Shown piece by piece: positions 18,266 through 26,714 of a DNA stretch of 64,000 nucleotides; the first letter of the stretch is position 1, and the number at the start of each line of letters is the position of its first letter. The DNA comes from CAYZNE01 sp964461035 (GTDB lineage Archaea; Nanobdellota; Nanobdellia; Woesearchaeales; CAYZNE01). The notes under the pieces were generated by a model. The model did no database searches. It was not told the origin of the DNA and saw only the letters and a list, made by a program, of their open reading frames with translations. The position numbers and the translations under genes are program-made. The stretch lies in contig CAYWRI010000001.1 of NCBI GenBank assembly GCA_964461035.1, positions 1 to 64,000 on the forward strand. The letters are read 5' to 3'.

Positions 18266-18276
18266 GAAATAATTTA

Positions 18277-18298
18277 TCTTTTTTATTTTTTTATTTAT
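18277..18298 (+). terminator. T-rich tract after the subtilase gene
   Basis: A run of T-tracts interrupted by single A's follows the stop codon by about 10 bp. Archaeal RNA polymerase terminates at such U-tracts without a hairpin. Confidence 0.4.
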
Positions 18299-18379
18299 TG
18301 TTCATAAGTCATTATAATTACATTACAACCATATTTTATTCTATAAAAATTTATAAAAGATTATTGGATTCTGTTGTGT

Positions 18380-19765
18380 ATGGTTTTAGGAAAATTAGGA
18401 GACTCCTTAAAAAACACTTTAAAGAAGATTACGGGTAGTTTCGCAATAGATGAAAAACTAATAAATGAAGTTATTAAAGATATTCAAAGAGCTTTGCTTC
18501 AAAGTGATGTAAATGTTAAATTAGTTCTCGAACTAACTAAAAAAATAAAAGATAAAGCATTAAATGAAAAACTATCTCAAGGCATATCAAGAAAAGAACA
18601 AATAATAACAATTGTCTATGATACCTTAGTAGAGTTCTTAGGTGGAGAAGACACAGAAGTTAATATTACTAAAAAACCTTTTAAAATAATGTTAGTGGGC
18701 TTATTCGGAAATGGGAAAACAACCACTGCAGGTAAACTCGGAAAATTCTTTAAGCAAAGAGGAAACTCTGTAGCATTAATTTCAACAGATACTTGGAGAC
18801 CTGCAGCATATGAACAATTAAAACAATTGGGAAACCAAATTAATGTTCAAGTTTTTGGTGATCCTTCATTAAAAAATCCTTCAGAAATATTTTCAAAATA
18901 TAAACAAGAACTTGAAAAACATGATATAATTATAATAGATACTGCGGGACGAGATGCCTTAAACGATGAACTTATTACTGAATTAAATTCCGTAAATAAT
19001 AATGTTGTTCCTGATGAAACTCTTCTAGTAATGTCTGCAGATATTGGTCAGGCAGCTAAAATTCAAGCAGAAAAATTTCACGATACGTGTAAAGTTACAG
19101 GAGTTATAATAACAAAACTTGACGGAACTGCAAAAGGTGGAGGTGCATTAACTGCTTGTTCTGTAACAAATGCTCCCGTAAAATTTATTGGAACTGGAGA
19201 AAAAATAGACGAAATAGAATCATTTAAGCCAAAAGGATTTGTAGGTCGTCTTCTTGGTCTTGGAGACATTGAAGCACTTCTTGAAAAAGCAAAACTCGCA
19301 TCAGAGATGACTGAAGAAGATTCAGAAAAAATGAAAGATAAACTTCTAAAAGGGGAATTTAATCTTCTTGATCTCTACGAACAAATGCGTTCTATGAAAA
19401 AAATGGGTTCTCTAAAAAAAGTTATTAATTTAATTCCAGGAATGGGAAATATGAATATTCCTGATAATATGCTTGATGCATCAGAAGAAAGAACAGAAAA
19501 ATGGAGACATCTTATGAACTCTATGACTCGAGAAGAACTTGAAGAACCAGATGTGATGACTGGAAGTAGAATTAAAAGAATTTCTCAAGGGTCAGGTCTT
19601 CCAGAATCTGAATTAAGAAGTCTAATTAAACAATATAAACAAAGTAAAAAAATGATGAAGATGTTTAAAGGTGGAGCCAATAAAGATCTTAATGAAAAAG
19701 ATATGCAGAAAATGATGCAGAAAATGCAATCAGGTAAATTTGGTAAGAAAAAGATTCTCAGATAG
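18380..19765 (+). CDS. srp54: Signal recognition particle protein SRP54
   Basis: A 461-aa GTPase that binds signal sequences and 7S RNA and docks with FtsY to target proteins to the Sec translocon. It has an N-terminal helical bundle (to about residue 90), then the G domain with P-loop GLFGNGKTTTAGKL, 'STDTWRPAAYEQL', 'IIIDTAGRD' and 'TKLDGTAKGG', and an M domain (about 320-435) with Met-rich helices ('MKKMGSL', 'IPGMGNMN', 'MTGSRIKRISQGSGLPESELRSLIKQY'). I start at the ATG at 18380; the upstream in-frame TTG would add only two residues. A TATA-like element (18341-18359) lies about 25-35 nt upstream. A copy of its last codons is found at 20715-20795. Confidence 0.97.
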   Translation: MVLGKLGDSLKNTLKKITGSFAIDEKLINEVIKDIQRALLQSDVNVKLVLELTKKIKDKALNEKLSQGISRKEQIITIVYDTLVEFLGGEDTEVNITKKPFKIMLVGLFGNGKTTTAGKLGKFFKQRGNSVALISTDTWRPAAYEQLKQLGNQINVQVFGDPSLKNPSEIFSKYKQELEKHDIIIIDTAGRDALNDELITELNSVNNNVVPDETLLVMSADIGQAAKIQAEKFHDTCKVTGVIITKLDGTAKGGGALTACSVTNAPVKFIGTGEKIDEIESFKPKGFVGRLLGLGDIEALLEKAKLASEMTEEDSEKMKDKLLKGEFNLLDLYEQMRSMKKMGSLKKVINLIPGMGNMNIPDNMLDASEERTEKWRHLMNSMTREELEEPDVMTGSRIKRISQGSGLPESELRSLIKQYKQSKKMMKMFKGGANKDLNEKDMQKMMQKMQSGKFGKKKILR

Positions 19766-19799
19766 TTTAAGCTTTATTTACATTTAACTTAGTTTGATT

Positions 19800-20528
19800 C
19801 TAAATTTGTAATATATTATAAAACTCTTTTATCGATATTAGCGGAACTTCAATATCTGATTCAATTTCTAGGGGTTCTAAAGACTTTGAATAAATATCTG
19901 GATTATTCAAACACAATTCTTTTATTGCAAATTTATTATTTACAACAACTCGTTTATTTAATGAAGATATCAGAGAACTTAAACATCTGCCATTAGAACA
20001 TCCCGCATAATAAACATTCTTATCTTCTAATTCTCTTAAATCTGTGTAAGGATATATTGTTCCGCAATCATAAGATGTGAAAACAACTTTATCAACCATG
20101 TTCATTTCTAATAAAATATTACTTCCTGACCAATAATGTTGAAGAGTTTCTACGCCAACTATTTGTAATTTAGTTTTATCTGTAGTGGCACTATTAAGGA
20201 AGTTTACTAAATTAGATAAATATTTTTGAGTATCTTCTATTTGTTGAGCATTATTCAAAGACTCGCCATTTAAAGATAAGTAAAAAGCATGACCAAGCAC
20301 CAATATATTATCTGCTTCAATCGGTCTTTGATGTTTAATTGTGTGTTTTATTGCAAGTTCTAGTAATTTTTGATCTGAGTGACCTTGATAATTATATGTT
20401 GCATTATTGTCTAAAGCTTTAGGATGACCATTTTTTAGAACTAAATCGTCACAGCCTGTAAATTGTGGATTTTCTTCAATCATGCCTTCTTTATTCACTA
20501 TGATTATTTGAGAGTCTGTATTATTCAT
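19800..20528 (-). CDS. Unknown protein, paralog A of a local duplication
   Basis: A 242-aa soluble protein of no family I recognise, homologous along its length to the protein at 20813-21571. Shared blocks: 'IIIVNKEGMIEENPQF' / 'IIVSTSPGIVELNPNF', 'NILVLGHAFYL' / 'NVLVLVHPFYS', 'LQIVGVETLQHYWSGSNILLEMNMVDKVVFTSYD' / 'LQIVVMETLRHYAAGSNILLQNGLVDKVIITPYD', and 'KELCLNNPD' / 'TELCLEHPN'. Alternating beta-strands and helices suggest an alpha/beta fold. The ATG at 20528 has a GGTGA ribosome binding site; the GTG at 20537 lies within that site. It arose in a tandem duplication (see 20621-20795). Confidence 0.8.
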   Translation of the reverse strand: MNNTDSQIIIVNKEGMIEENPQFTGCDDLVLKNGHPKALDNNATYNYQGHSDQKLLELAIKHTIKHQRPIEADNILVLGHAFYLSLNGESLNNAQQIEDTQKYLSNLVNFLNSATTDKTKLQIVGVETLQHYWSGSNILLEMNMVDKVVFTSYDCGTIYPYTDLRELEDKNVYYAGCSNGRCLSSLISSLNKRVVVNNKFAIKELCLNNPDIYSKSLEPLEIESDIEVPLISIKEFYNILQI

Positions 20529-20620
20529 TTTAATCACCGTTTTAATTATGATAATCTATTTAATTTTATAAATCTTTTGTTTTTAACTACTTAACAATGA
20601 TTAAAAGATAAAACCAACAA

Positions 20621-20707
20621 TCATAATCTAATAAATGTGTTCAAAAGTTCTTCATTATAAACTTCAGGAGGGAATAAAGTTGCATAAATATCTAAGTTTT
20701 TGTGTTT
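20621..20707 (-). pseudogene. Remnant of the glutamine amidotransferase C-terminus
   Basis: The minus strand encodes KHKNLDIYATLFPPEVYNEE... to a stop at 20621, a close copy of the last 28 residues of the intact GATase at 21673-22215 (KHKTLNIYATTFHPEVYNEE...). There is no start codon. The catalytic His of the FHPE motif is Pro here. It ends directly against a copy of the srp54 3' end, marking a tandem duplication junction. Confidence 0.88.
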
Positions 20708-20714
20708 GATAGAT

Positions 20715-20795
20715 GGCGCTAATAAAGATCTTAATGAAAAAGACAGGCAGAAAATGCAATCAGGCAAATTCGGCAAGAAAAAAATTCTTAGATAA
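20715..20795 (+). pseudogene. Remnant of the SRP54 C-terminus
   Basis: The plus strand encodes GANKDLNEKDRQKMQSGKF... to a TAA at 20795, matching the last residues of SRP54 (GANKDLNEKDMQKMMQKMQSGKF...) with a small internal deletion. There is no start codon or upstream GTPase. The copy sits about 1030 bp downstream of the real srp54 stop. Confidence 0.9.
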
Positions 20796-20812
20796 TTTAT
20801 TCAATAAAAAAA

Positions 20813-21571
20813 TTATTTCTTTTTTTTGAAAGTATCATAAAATTTTTCTAAAGATATCATTGGAAGATTTGAAACTCGTAATAAAAATGGATGAAAGTCT
20901 ATGCCTATAGGATGTATTCCAGTATATTTCATTAAGTTAGGATGTTCTAAGCACAATTCTGTTACACCCATAAAACTAGACGATGGAGACAAAGACACTA
21001 ATTCATCTACTGAAGAAGTCAAACAAGACCCATTGAATCCACCTCCAAAATAAAGAGATCTATTTGAAAGCTCTTCTTTGTATAAAGAATTATTCATAAA
21101 ACCTGAATCATATGGTGTGATTATCACTTTGTCAACTAAACCGTTTTGTAATAAAATGTTTGAGCCTGCAGCATAATGGCGAAGAGTTTCCATAACTACT
21201 ATTTGAAGGTTTAACTTAGATTCATAATTTAATTTGAATATGTTCAATAAATTATTAACATAAGACTCAATAATGATGAGTTTGTGATTATTAAAAAACA
21301 TATTAGAGAACTCTAAAAAAGAATAAAATGGATGAACTAAAACAAGTACATTATCTGAAGTTATTTCTCGAGAAAATTTTTGGATATGATTCATAGCATA
21401 TTTTAAAAAAATTTGGTCTTCCTTGCAAGTGTAAAAATATTTTATGTTTTCAGTAGTATTTGAAGGATGGGGATTTTCTCGAACTAGTTTATCGTATTCT
21501 TTGAAATTCGGATTTAATTCAACAATTCCTGGTGAAGTAGATACGATGATCGTTGATTCTGACTTGTTCAT
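20813..21571 (-). CDS. Unknown protein, paralog B of a local duplication
   Basis: A 252-aa homolog of paralog A (19800-20528), with the same block order and an 'ETLRHYAAGSNILLQNGLVDKVIITPYDSGF' core. Sequence identity is moderate, so the duplication is old or the copies diverged fast, even though the flanking remnants are still readable. The start is set at the ATG at 21571 with a weak GTGTGA leader; a GTG at 21580 is the alternative. It has no signal peptide or membrane helix. The function is unknown; it lies between srp54 and the GATase-Dph6-dcd run. Confidence 0.78.
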   Translation of the reverse strand: MNKSESTIIVSTSPGIVELNPNFKEYDKLVRENPHPSNTTENIKYFYTCKEDQIFLKYAMNHIQKFSREITSDNVLVLVHPFYSFLEFSNMFFNNHKLIIIESYVNNLLNIFKLNYESKLNLQIVVMETLRHYAAGSNILLQNGLVDKVIITPYDSGFMNNSLYKEELSNRSLYFGGGFNGSCLTSSVDELVSLSPSSSFMGVTELCLEHPNLMKYTGIHPIGIDFHPFLLRVSNLPMISLEKFYDTFKKKK

Positions 21572-21672
21572 ATTTATCACACATTCTTAAGTTACTAATA
21601 GAAGAAAAATAGGGATTTTTATAAAAGGTTTCTTTCCTAACCACTTGCAAATGGTTAATTAACGTCAGAGAA

Positions 21673-22215
21673 TTATGAGTTAAGAAAAGAAAACAACAGT
21701 TCTTCATTATATACTTCCGGATGAAATGTGGTTGCATAAATGTTCAGAGTTTTATGTTTAATAAAACAAGGTTTTGAATTTAGAAATCCAAGAACTTCAA
21801 ACAAATTAGTATTTATCTTAGATTCAGTGGAATGAATAAAATACGCTTTTTGAGTTTGTCGTTTTGTTAATTTATTTTCAGAAAATTCAACATCAAAAAC
21901 ACCAATGTTTTCTATTTGTTTTTTTTCACAACCAAAAATAGAACATATTATTTCAAAGCCTGCACAAATTCCAAAAAGGGGTTTGTTTATATCTTTTAAA
22001 AAATTGAAATTATTAATATTTTTTAGGTAATCAAAATCTTTAAGTGCTGTTCCCGATATAATTATCTTATCATATTTTTCTAAGTTTGCAGAGTCAATAT
22101 TTTTATAATTAATTACTTCACATTTTTGTCCTGTGTTTTCAATTATTTTTATCAAAGGTTCTACAAATTCATATTTACTTAATTCATATTTACATGTGCT
22201 CATTATTAGTATCAT
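21673..22215 (-). CDS. Class I glutamine amidotransferase
   Basis: A 180-aa stand-alone glutaminase. The nucleophile elbow is 'KPLFGICAGFEII' (Cys about residue 93) and the His-Glu pair is in 'YATTFHPEV' near the C-terminus, giving a complete Cys-His-Glu triad. 'YDKIIISGTAL' is the equivalent of the GMP-synthase-type 'IILSGG' strand. In size it resembles the archaeal GuaA glutaminase subunit. Its start overlaps the stop of the upstream Dph6-like ATP pyrophosphatase by 4 bp (ATGA), so the two are translationally coupled and probably form a complex that channels ammonia. It could instead be a GMP synthase subunit A whose partner lies elsewhere. A 29-codon fragment of its 3' end (counting the stop) is duplicated at 20621-20707. 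Confidence 0.82.
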   Translation of the reverse strand: MILIMSTCKYELSKYEFVEPLIKIIENTGQKCEVINYKNIDSANLEKYDKIIISGTALKDFDYLKNINNFNFLKDINKPLFGICAGFEIICSIFGCEKKQIENIGVFDVEFSENKLTKRQTQKAYFIHSTESKINTNLFEVLGFLNSKPCFIKHKTLNIYATTFHPEVYNEELLFSFLNS

Positions 22216-22886
22216 TTTAATTCATATTTTTTAATAAAATAAGTTCCTGCATATTTATCATATGTTGTTTCTGAATCAATAACAATTATTTCTTTTTCAA
22301 AAAAAGGAGTCATTAAAACTGTTGTTTCTATTTCCCCGCCTTCTCCAGCTTCATTAATTTTATATTTTTCTCCAAACTCTTTAAGCTTATCTATTATTTT
22401 TTCATCAATTATTTTTCCAAGAAATTCTTTGTCAAAAGGATATGCGAAAACCCCTGAAATTATAACTTTAAAATTATTTTTTATAATGTCATTAAGAATC
22501 TCTAATTGCGGTCTTAACCATAAAGGATTAAAACTCCACAAATCAAGTTTTTTACATATTTTTTCTATTCTTGAACTTTGATAAGTTGATTTTATTGCAC
22601 CTGAAACAATTCCTTCAACTTCATATTCTTCTTTAGCTTGTTTTATTGCAGATTCTAATTCTTGTAATTCTTTTTCTTTTTGACCTTTTGTTTTTTTTAT
22701 AATTAAAGGAATATTCATAACTTGTGATTGTGCTTTAGTAATGTGAATATTTGGAACATGAAACATATAGCTCTCATCATTTTCAGAATATAAACTAATC
22801 AAACAAACAACTTCATGATTTTCTCTTGCTTTTTGCAAAGCAAGTAAAGAATCTTTTCCACCTGATAATAATACTGCCAATCTCAT
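22212..22886 (-). CDS. dph6: Diphthine-ammonia ligase (Dph6-like ATP pyrophosphatase)
   Basis: A 224-aa N-type ATP-pyrophosphatase. It starts with the PP-loop 'LAVLLSGGKDSLLALQKA'; later family marks are 'VEGIVSGAIKSTYQSSRIEKIC', 'LDLWSFNPLWLRPQLEIL', 'VIISGVFAYPFDKEFLG' and 'GEGGEIETTVLMTPFF'. These match Dph6/MJ0570-type proteins that amidate diphthine on translation elongation factor 2 with ATP and ammonium. The length matches archaeal members. The gene overlaps a class I glutaminase gene downstream by 4 bp, which would supply ammonia from glutamine. Confidence 0.88.
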   Translation of the reverse strand: MRLAVLLSGGKDSLLALQKARENHEVVCLISLYSENDESYMFHVPNIHITKAQSQVMNIPLIIKKTKGQKEKELQELESAIKQAKEEYEVEGIVSGAIKSTYQSSRIEKICKKLDLWSFNPLWLRPQLEILNDIIKNNFKVIISGVFAYPFDKEFLGKIIDEKIIDKLKEFGEKYKINEAGEGGEIETTVLMTPFFEKEIIVIDSETTYDKYAGTYFIKKYELK

Positions 22887-22972
22887 TATCTTAAAGAATA
22901 TATCTGGATTTATAAAATTAATTAGAAATACATAACTTGGGAAATAAAATTCATGAGAAAACGTTAAAGAAG

Positions 22973-23482
22973 TTAAAGCTGTTGATTATTAAACTGATTT
23001 TCACCATCATATATTCCGTCACCTTCACATCTTTCAAAAATCATATGACAAATTTTAGTTCCCGCATGAAGAATCAATGGTTTGTCAGTTGCATTAAATA
23101 ATTCAAGTAACTCATTATTATTTGTATCTGGATTAATGAATGGTGCAGTCATATGAACCATTAAACCAAGTCTTGCAAAACTTGACCTTGTATGAATCCA
23201 ACCACACAAATTTGAAGGCATACAAACCTTTTCTTTAGTTATTGCCAAAACAAAGGATTTAGGTTCAAGAATAAACCTATCTGTTTTGATTAATTCCGTA
23301 TAATTTTCATATTTTGAATCTGGAGTGATCGGAATTGATTCAATATCTTTTTTAATTACTTTAAATTTATTATCCAAAGTTAAGTCAATACTTGCAACAC
23401 CAACATTATTTTTGTCGAATGGTTCAATTTTCAAATTTCCTGAATTTATTTCCTCTAGAATTTTATTTTTTGTTAAAATCAT
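22973..23482 (-). CDS. dcd: dCTP deaminase
   Basis: A 169-aa member of the dCTP deaminase/dUTPase family that converts dCTP to dUTP (or dUMP in the bifunctional form). Key motifs are 'VGVASIDLTLDNKF', the active-site region 'WIHTRSSFARLGLMVHMTAPFINPD', the catalytic Glu region 'ELLELFNAT' and 'AGTKICHMIFERCEG'. The insertion 'PDTNNNELLEL' replaces the usual 'PGWEGxLTLEL'. The length is near that of trimeric bacterial and archaeal enzymes (about 170-190). It is on the same strand as, and 86 bp upstream of, the Dph6-like gene. Confidence 0.9.
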   Translation of the reverse strand: MILTKNKILEEINSGNLKIEPFDKNNVGVASIDLTLDNKFKVIKKDIESIPITPDSKYENYTELIKTDRFILEPKSFVLAITKEKVCMPSNLCGWIHTRSSFARLGLMVHMTAPFINPDTNNNELLELFNATDKPLILHAGTKICHMIFERCEGDGIYDGENQFNNQQL

Positions 23483-23702
23483 TTAAGTCACAATAAAATG
23501 TAAGTTGCAGATATTTATATATTTTACTAATTGTCATTTTAGAGTACCATAACATATTTTATTTTGATTAAATCCTGAAAATCAGCATTTAAAGTGTAAA
23601 TGAGCTAAACTTTAACTAAATTTATATATTATAACCACTTTTGACTGTACCATACTTAAAGTTAGGGTAATTTAATTATGACAAATGTGTAGGAGGGTTA
23701 CA

Positions 23703-24623
23703 ATGGATGGAAAAAGATTACTTGAAGTTATTGATTTAACATCAGAAAATAGTTTAGCTCATGAGTTCTTAGAAAGATTGAGTTTTTCAAAACAAGCATC
23801 AGAAATGTTATTTGTTAACACAGAAAATTATCAAGAAAAATCTTTTGAAATAAAAAAAGGTCAAGTCTTTGAGTTGAAATATGAGAAAAATGAAAAAGAT
23901 CTTGAAATCATATCTGAACTTAAAGGACTCAAAACAAATGTGAAATATTTTCCAGAGAGAGTATCAAAACCGATTGTAACTAAGAACTCGTTTCATTTCT
24001 ATAATCCTGAACACAACATTTGGCTTCCAACATTTGTTAAAGACTTAATAAATATGGAAAATTTAGAACATGATGAAGATAATACATCAAATGGAATAAA
24101 AACACTTGAAGAAATTTCCAAAGCTTTAGAGGATCATAGTCCTTTTGGACATATTGAACGTGTTGGAGAAAATTCTTATAAGGTTATTTTAAATTTACTT
24201 TATCTTGGATATAAAACTAACGTTAATTCTGTAAATGCAACTAAAAATGGATTGTCTTATGATAAAAACGGGAATCTATTAATTATGAAAAACTTTCAAG
24301 CAGAAGTATTATTAAAATATCTTCCAATAGGAGAATCTACTATTACAAATATTGGATTGAGAACTAATTTTGATTTATCTGAAATGCTTTGTCAAAATGG
24401 TTTAGTAAAAATAGTAACAATTCATCGTATGGCTAATAAGAAAGGATTTGAATCAACATTGTCTTCAGAAAATCTATATAGAACAGGATTCAATTATACT
24501 TTAAGACCTGAAGAATCAGATGAAAACATAAGTGTTACAGAATTTAAAGAAAAGTTAAGGAACTTTAACCAATTATTAAATCAAAGTTTGAAAGTAATAG
24601 GTGGGAATTGTAAGTATGAATAA
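23703..24623 (+). CDS. Unknown soluble protein
   Basis: A 306-aa protein of no recognised family. The ATG at 23703 has a strong ribosome binding site (AGGAGGG) 7 nt upstream; the in-frame start at 23685 lies ahead of that site and is rejected. It has no signal peptide or membrane helix and a mixed alpha/beta composition. A central block 'LPTFVKDLINMENLEHDEDN' is acidic, and 'SPFGHIERVGENSYKVILNLLYLGYKTNVNSV' is the most distinctive stretch. The next small gene follows on the same strand after 17 bp, so the two are probably cotranscribed. Confidence 0.7.
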   Translation: MDGKRLLEVIDLTSENSLAHEFLERLSFSKQASEMLFVNTENYQEKSFEIKKGQVFELKYEKNEKDLEIISELKGLKTNVKYFPERVSKPIVTKNSFHFYNPEHNIWLPTFVKDLINMENLEHDEDNTSNGIKTLEEISKALEDHSPFGHIERVGENSYKVILNLLYLGYKTNVNSVNATKNGLSYDKNGNLLIMKNFQAEVLLKYLPIGESTITNIGLRTNFDLSEMLCQNGLVKIVTIHRMANKKGFESTLSSENLYRTGFNYTLRPEESDENISVTEFKEKLRNFNQLLNQSLKVIGGNCKYE

Positions 24624-24640
24624 TATTTTTGGAGTATAAC

Positions 24641-25015
24641 ATGGGGGGATACATAGAAACAAATGACACATTGCAGATAACTGAAGAACAGGGATTTCCT
24701 GTAGAAATATTAAATTTAGAAAAACATCAGAAAAATCCAATAACTTTAGATGATGTCAAAGACAAGATCTTTGAATTTCATGATAAACCAAATGCAAGAA
24801 TATTTCATACGACACCCTGTAGAAATTTCTTAGTTCAGAACATAAATGGAAAATGGCTGTACTGGGGAAAAATTCTAATGCTTGAACAAACAATAAAGTC
24901 GGATGGAGAAAAACATACAACATCAGGAAAATACAAAATCATTGCAATATATGCTTCAGAATATCAAAAACAAATAACTATGAATGAAACAGATCCTGGA
25001 AAAAGTTATTTTTGA
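24641..25015 (+). CDS. Unknown small protein
   Basis: A 124-aa protein with no recognised family. I start at the ATG at 24641 because a TTGGAG ribosome binding site lies 6 nt upstream. The middle has a beta-rich run ('ARIFHTTPCRNFLVQNINGKWLYWGKILMLEQTI') that could be a small barrel or ligand-binding sheet. It follows the gene at 23703 and is convergent with the cupin gene, with 4 bp between stops. Confidence 0.65.
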   Translation: MGGYIETNDTLQITEEQGFPVEILNLEKHQKNPITLDDVKDKIFEFHDKPNARIFHTTPCRNFLVQNINGKWLYWGKILMLEQTIKSDGEKHTTSGKYKIIAIYASEYQKQITMNETDPGKSYF

Positions 25016-25019
25016 ATAA

Positions 25020-25370
25020 TTAATCAACAACTTTGTGTTGTTCTGGTGTCCAGGGAGGACTATTGAATAAAGTAAGAAATAGTTCTTTACCCTCAATCCA
25101 ATAAACTTCGTCTTTTTCAAAAAAATACATGTCTCCCTGATTAATTTCAAAATTTCCTTTATCCGAATGAACCGTTCCTGTTCCAGATATTACAAAGTAA
25201 ATTTCTTCAGATTCTAAATTTGAAACTTTTTTCTGTTCAGGATATCTTCCATTAATCAAAGCAGTTGCACAAGTAAAGTTTTTGCTTGGAACTTCATAAG
25301 CCCAAACTGTGCAGGTATTTGCATTCTGTATTTTCTTAGATTGTTCTTTTTTTATTAACATAATGTTCAT
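25020..25370 (-). CDS. Cupin-domain protein
   Basis: A 116-aa single-domain cupin (residues about 40-105): 'RYPEQKKVSNLESEEIYFVISGTGTVHSDKGNFEINQGDMYFFEKDEVYWIEG'. The first cupin motif normally reads G(X)5HXH(X)3,4E(X)6G; here the two His are replaced (KKVSNLESEEIYFVISG), so the usual metal site is incomplete. The second motif 'GDMYFFEKDEVYWIEG' has no metal His either. It may bind a sugar or act non-catalytically. Four bp separate its stop from the convergent gene upstream. Confidence 0.7.
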   Translation of the reverse strand: MNIMLIKKEQSKKIQNANTCTVWAYEVPSKNFTCATALINGRYPEQKKVSNLESEEIYFVISGTGTVHSDKGNFEINQGDMYFFEKDEVYWIEGKELFLTLFNSPPWTPEQHKVVD

Positions 25371-25482
25371 ATTTACGCAGAAATTTAAAAAATTAACTAA
25401 AAACCTATTCTAGTTTCAACTGATAATTGCAACAATCATATACTTCAATAAATTTCCAAAAATTGCGAATTAAAAAAAGAAA

Positions 25483-25967
25483 ATGGAAACAATAGATCTC
25501 ACAATAAGTATAAACGAAATAAAAAACCTGTCACTAAGGAATGTATTTTATCTATGTTGAAATTAAATAATAAGTTTCTTTCAATAGTAACAGATTTATT
25601 AAATAATCCTAAAAAATATCAACAACAGGGTGGAAAAGAAGCACATATAGAACAACTTGAGAACCAGTATAATATCACATTAAACACTATGAGTTTTGAA
25701 TTAACCTATAGAGAAAATAAAATAGAAATTTTCAAACCCTTGCTTTTTTCAATTCTAAAAGCTGAAATTGTAGAAGAAGAATTTAAAGGGCTTAGTTTAG
25801 GGAGTTTAGTTAAAAAAATGATTGAGTTAAAAAATTAGTATCAATTAAGAAAAGCTGATGCAGAATTTGTTAATATTCAGGTTCTCGAAATTAAATGTGG
25901 TGGAAAAGAGAATTATTTAAAAAATTTAGAAAAATTAATGACCTTCGCAGAGTTAGAATTAAAGTGA
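25483..25967 (+). pseudogene. Decayed gene: frameshift plus in-frame TAG
   Basis: Three open pieces lie in a row. An ATG at 25483 opens METIDLTISINEIKNL... and stops at 25560. A 94-codon ORF in another frame spans 25554-25838 (MLKLNNKFLSIVTDLL...). After its TAG (25836-25838) the same frame continues without interruption for 42 more codons (YQLRKADAEFVNIQVLEIK...) to a TGA ending at 25967. The simplest reading is one former gene with one frameshift and one nonsense change, or a real 94-aa gene with chance flanking frames. The family is not recognised. Confidence 0.45.
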
Positions 25968-26336
25968 CGATACAATATAATTGAATCTGCAAGAATACCT
26001 AACTTCTAAATTCACACAAAAGATATTTCTAAGTCGTCAATTAATAATAGTTGCAAACATAAGTTTTTAGTAAAATTATGCGATCTCGCTGACTCGTTTC
26101 TTTCTTCGAAAGTGCTGTCGTTCCGTAGGAAGCGACTATCGACAATGCAATTAATTGTAAATTTTAATTAGCTTGCCTTAAGTGCATAATATCCCTCATT
26201 TATGTCTGCAACTATAATATCACTAACTTTTTAAATAAATGAGGCTTTTCAGTGATTGATAGAGAGAAGAAGAGCAATACTTTACTTCTCTGGTAATATA
26301 TTTATATTATTCAGAAACTAGATTGATATTGAGATT
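25968..26336. other. Intergenic region with hairpins
   Basis: There is no ORF of note. The segment at about 26080-26140 is GC-richer than its neighbours and holds a compact hairpin: GTCGTTCC (26117-26124) with GGAAGCGAC (26128-26136), loop GTA, one bulged base. A further 7-bp inverted repeat (AGAGAAG / CTTCTCT) lies at about 26264-26291. A TATA-like ATATATTTATATT at about 26296-26308 precedes rnp2. A small RNA could be encoded here. Confidence 0.4.
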
Positions 26337-26699
26337 ATGATGATAAAAAAACCAGAAAATAAAAAAACAGAACAAACAAAACCTTTATCTCCTTGTCTAC
26401 GAACAAAAACAAGATATGTTGTTTTTGAATTGTTAAATCCAAAAAAAGTAGATAGTATGAAAATAATTTCAGAAATAGAAACTCAATGTAGAGAATTATT
26501 TGGTCTTATTGGGTTTGCAGATATGGATTTTAGAAAGATACAATTTGATAAAAAATCAAATAAAGGAATAATTATGATTAATAGAAAAAGTGTTGATAAA
26601 TTAAAATTATCTTTTACTTTCCTGAATAATAAAAAGAATTTAGGAATAGTGTCAAGATATGTTTCAGGTTCATTAAAAAAGGCAAAAAGCTTTATTTAA
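26337..26699 (+). CDS. rnp2: RNase P protein component 2 (Pop5 homolog)
   Basis: A 120-aa protein with the Pop5/Rpp14 pattern: 'KTRYVVFELLNPKKVDSMKIISEIETQCRELFGLIGFADMDFRKIQFDKKSNKGIIMINRKSVDKLKLSFTF'. Pop5 pairs with Rpp30 to activate archaeal RNase P RNA for tRNA 5' maturation. Placement directly before the proteasome alpha gene is the classical archaeal order (Rpp30-Pop5-PsmA-SBDS-exosome), which strengthens the call. Rpp30 is not upstream here. A basic N-terminal extension of about 20 residues precedes the domain. Either of two adjacent ATG codons could be the start. Confidence 0.85.
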   Translation: MMIKKPENKKTEQTKPLSPCLRTKTRYVVFELLNPKKVDSMKIISEIETQCRELFGLIGFADMDFRKIQFDKKSNKGIIMINRKSVDKLKLSFTFLNNKKNLGIVSRYVSGSLKKAKSFI

Positions 26700-26714
26700 T
26701 TGGGGGTGTTTTAT

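Noticed and set aside
20715..20795. A separate small gene
   Set aside because: It has no start codon and is plainly the copied 3' end of srp54.
25483..25967. Pyrrolysine readthrough at the TAG
   Set aside because: No pyl genes or other TAG-interrupted methylamine enzymes are visible; decay or chance is simpler.
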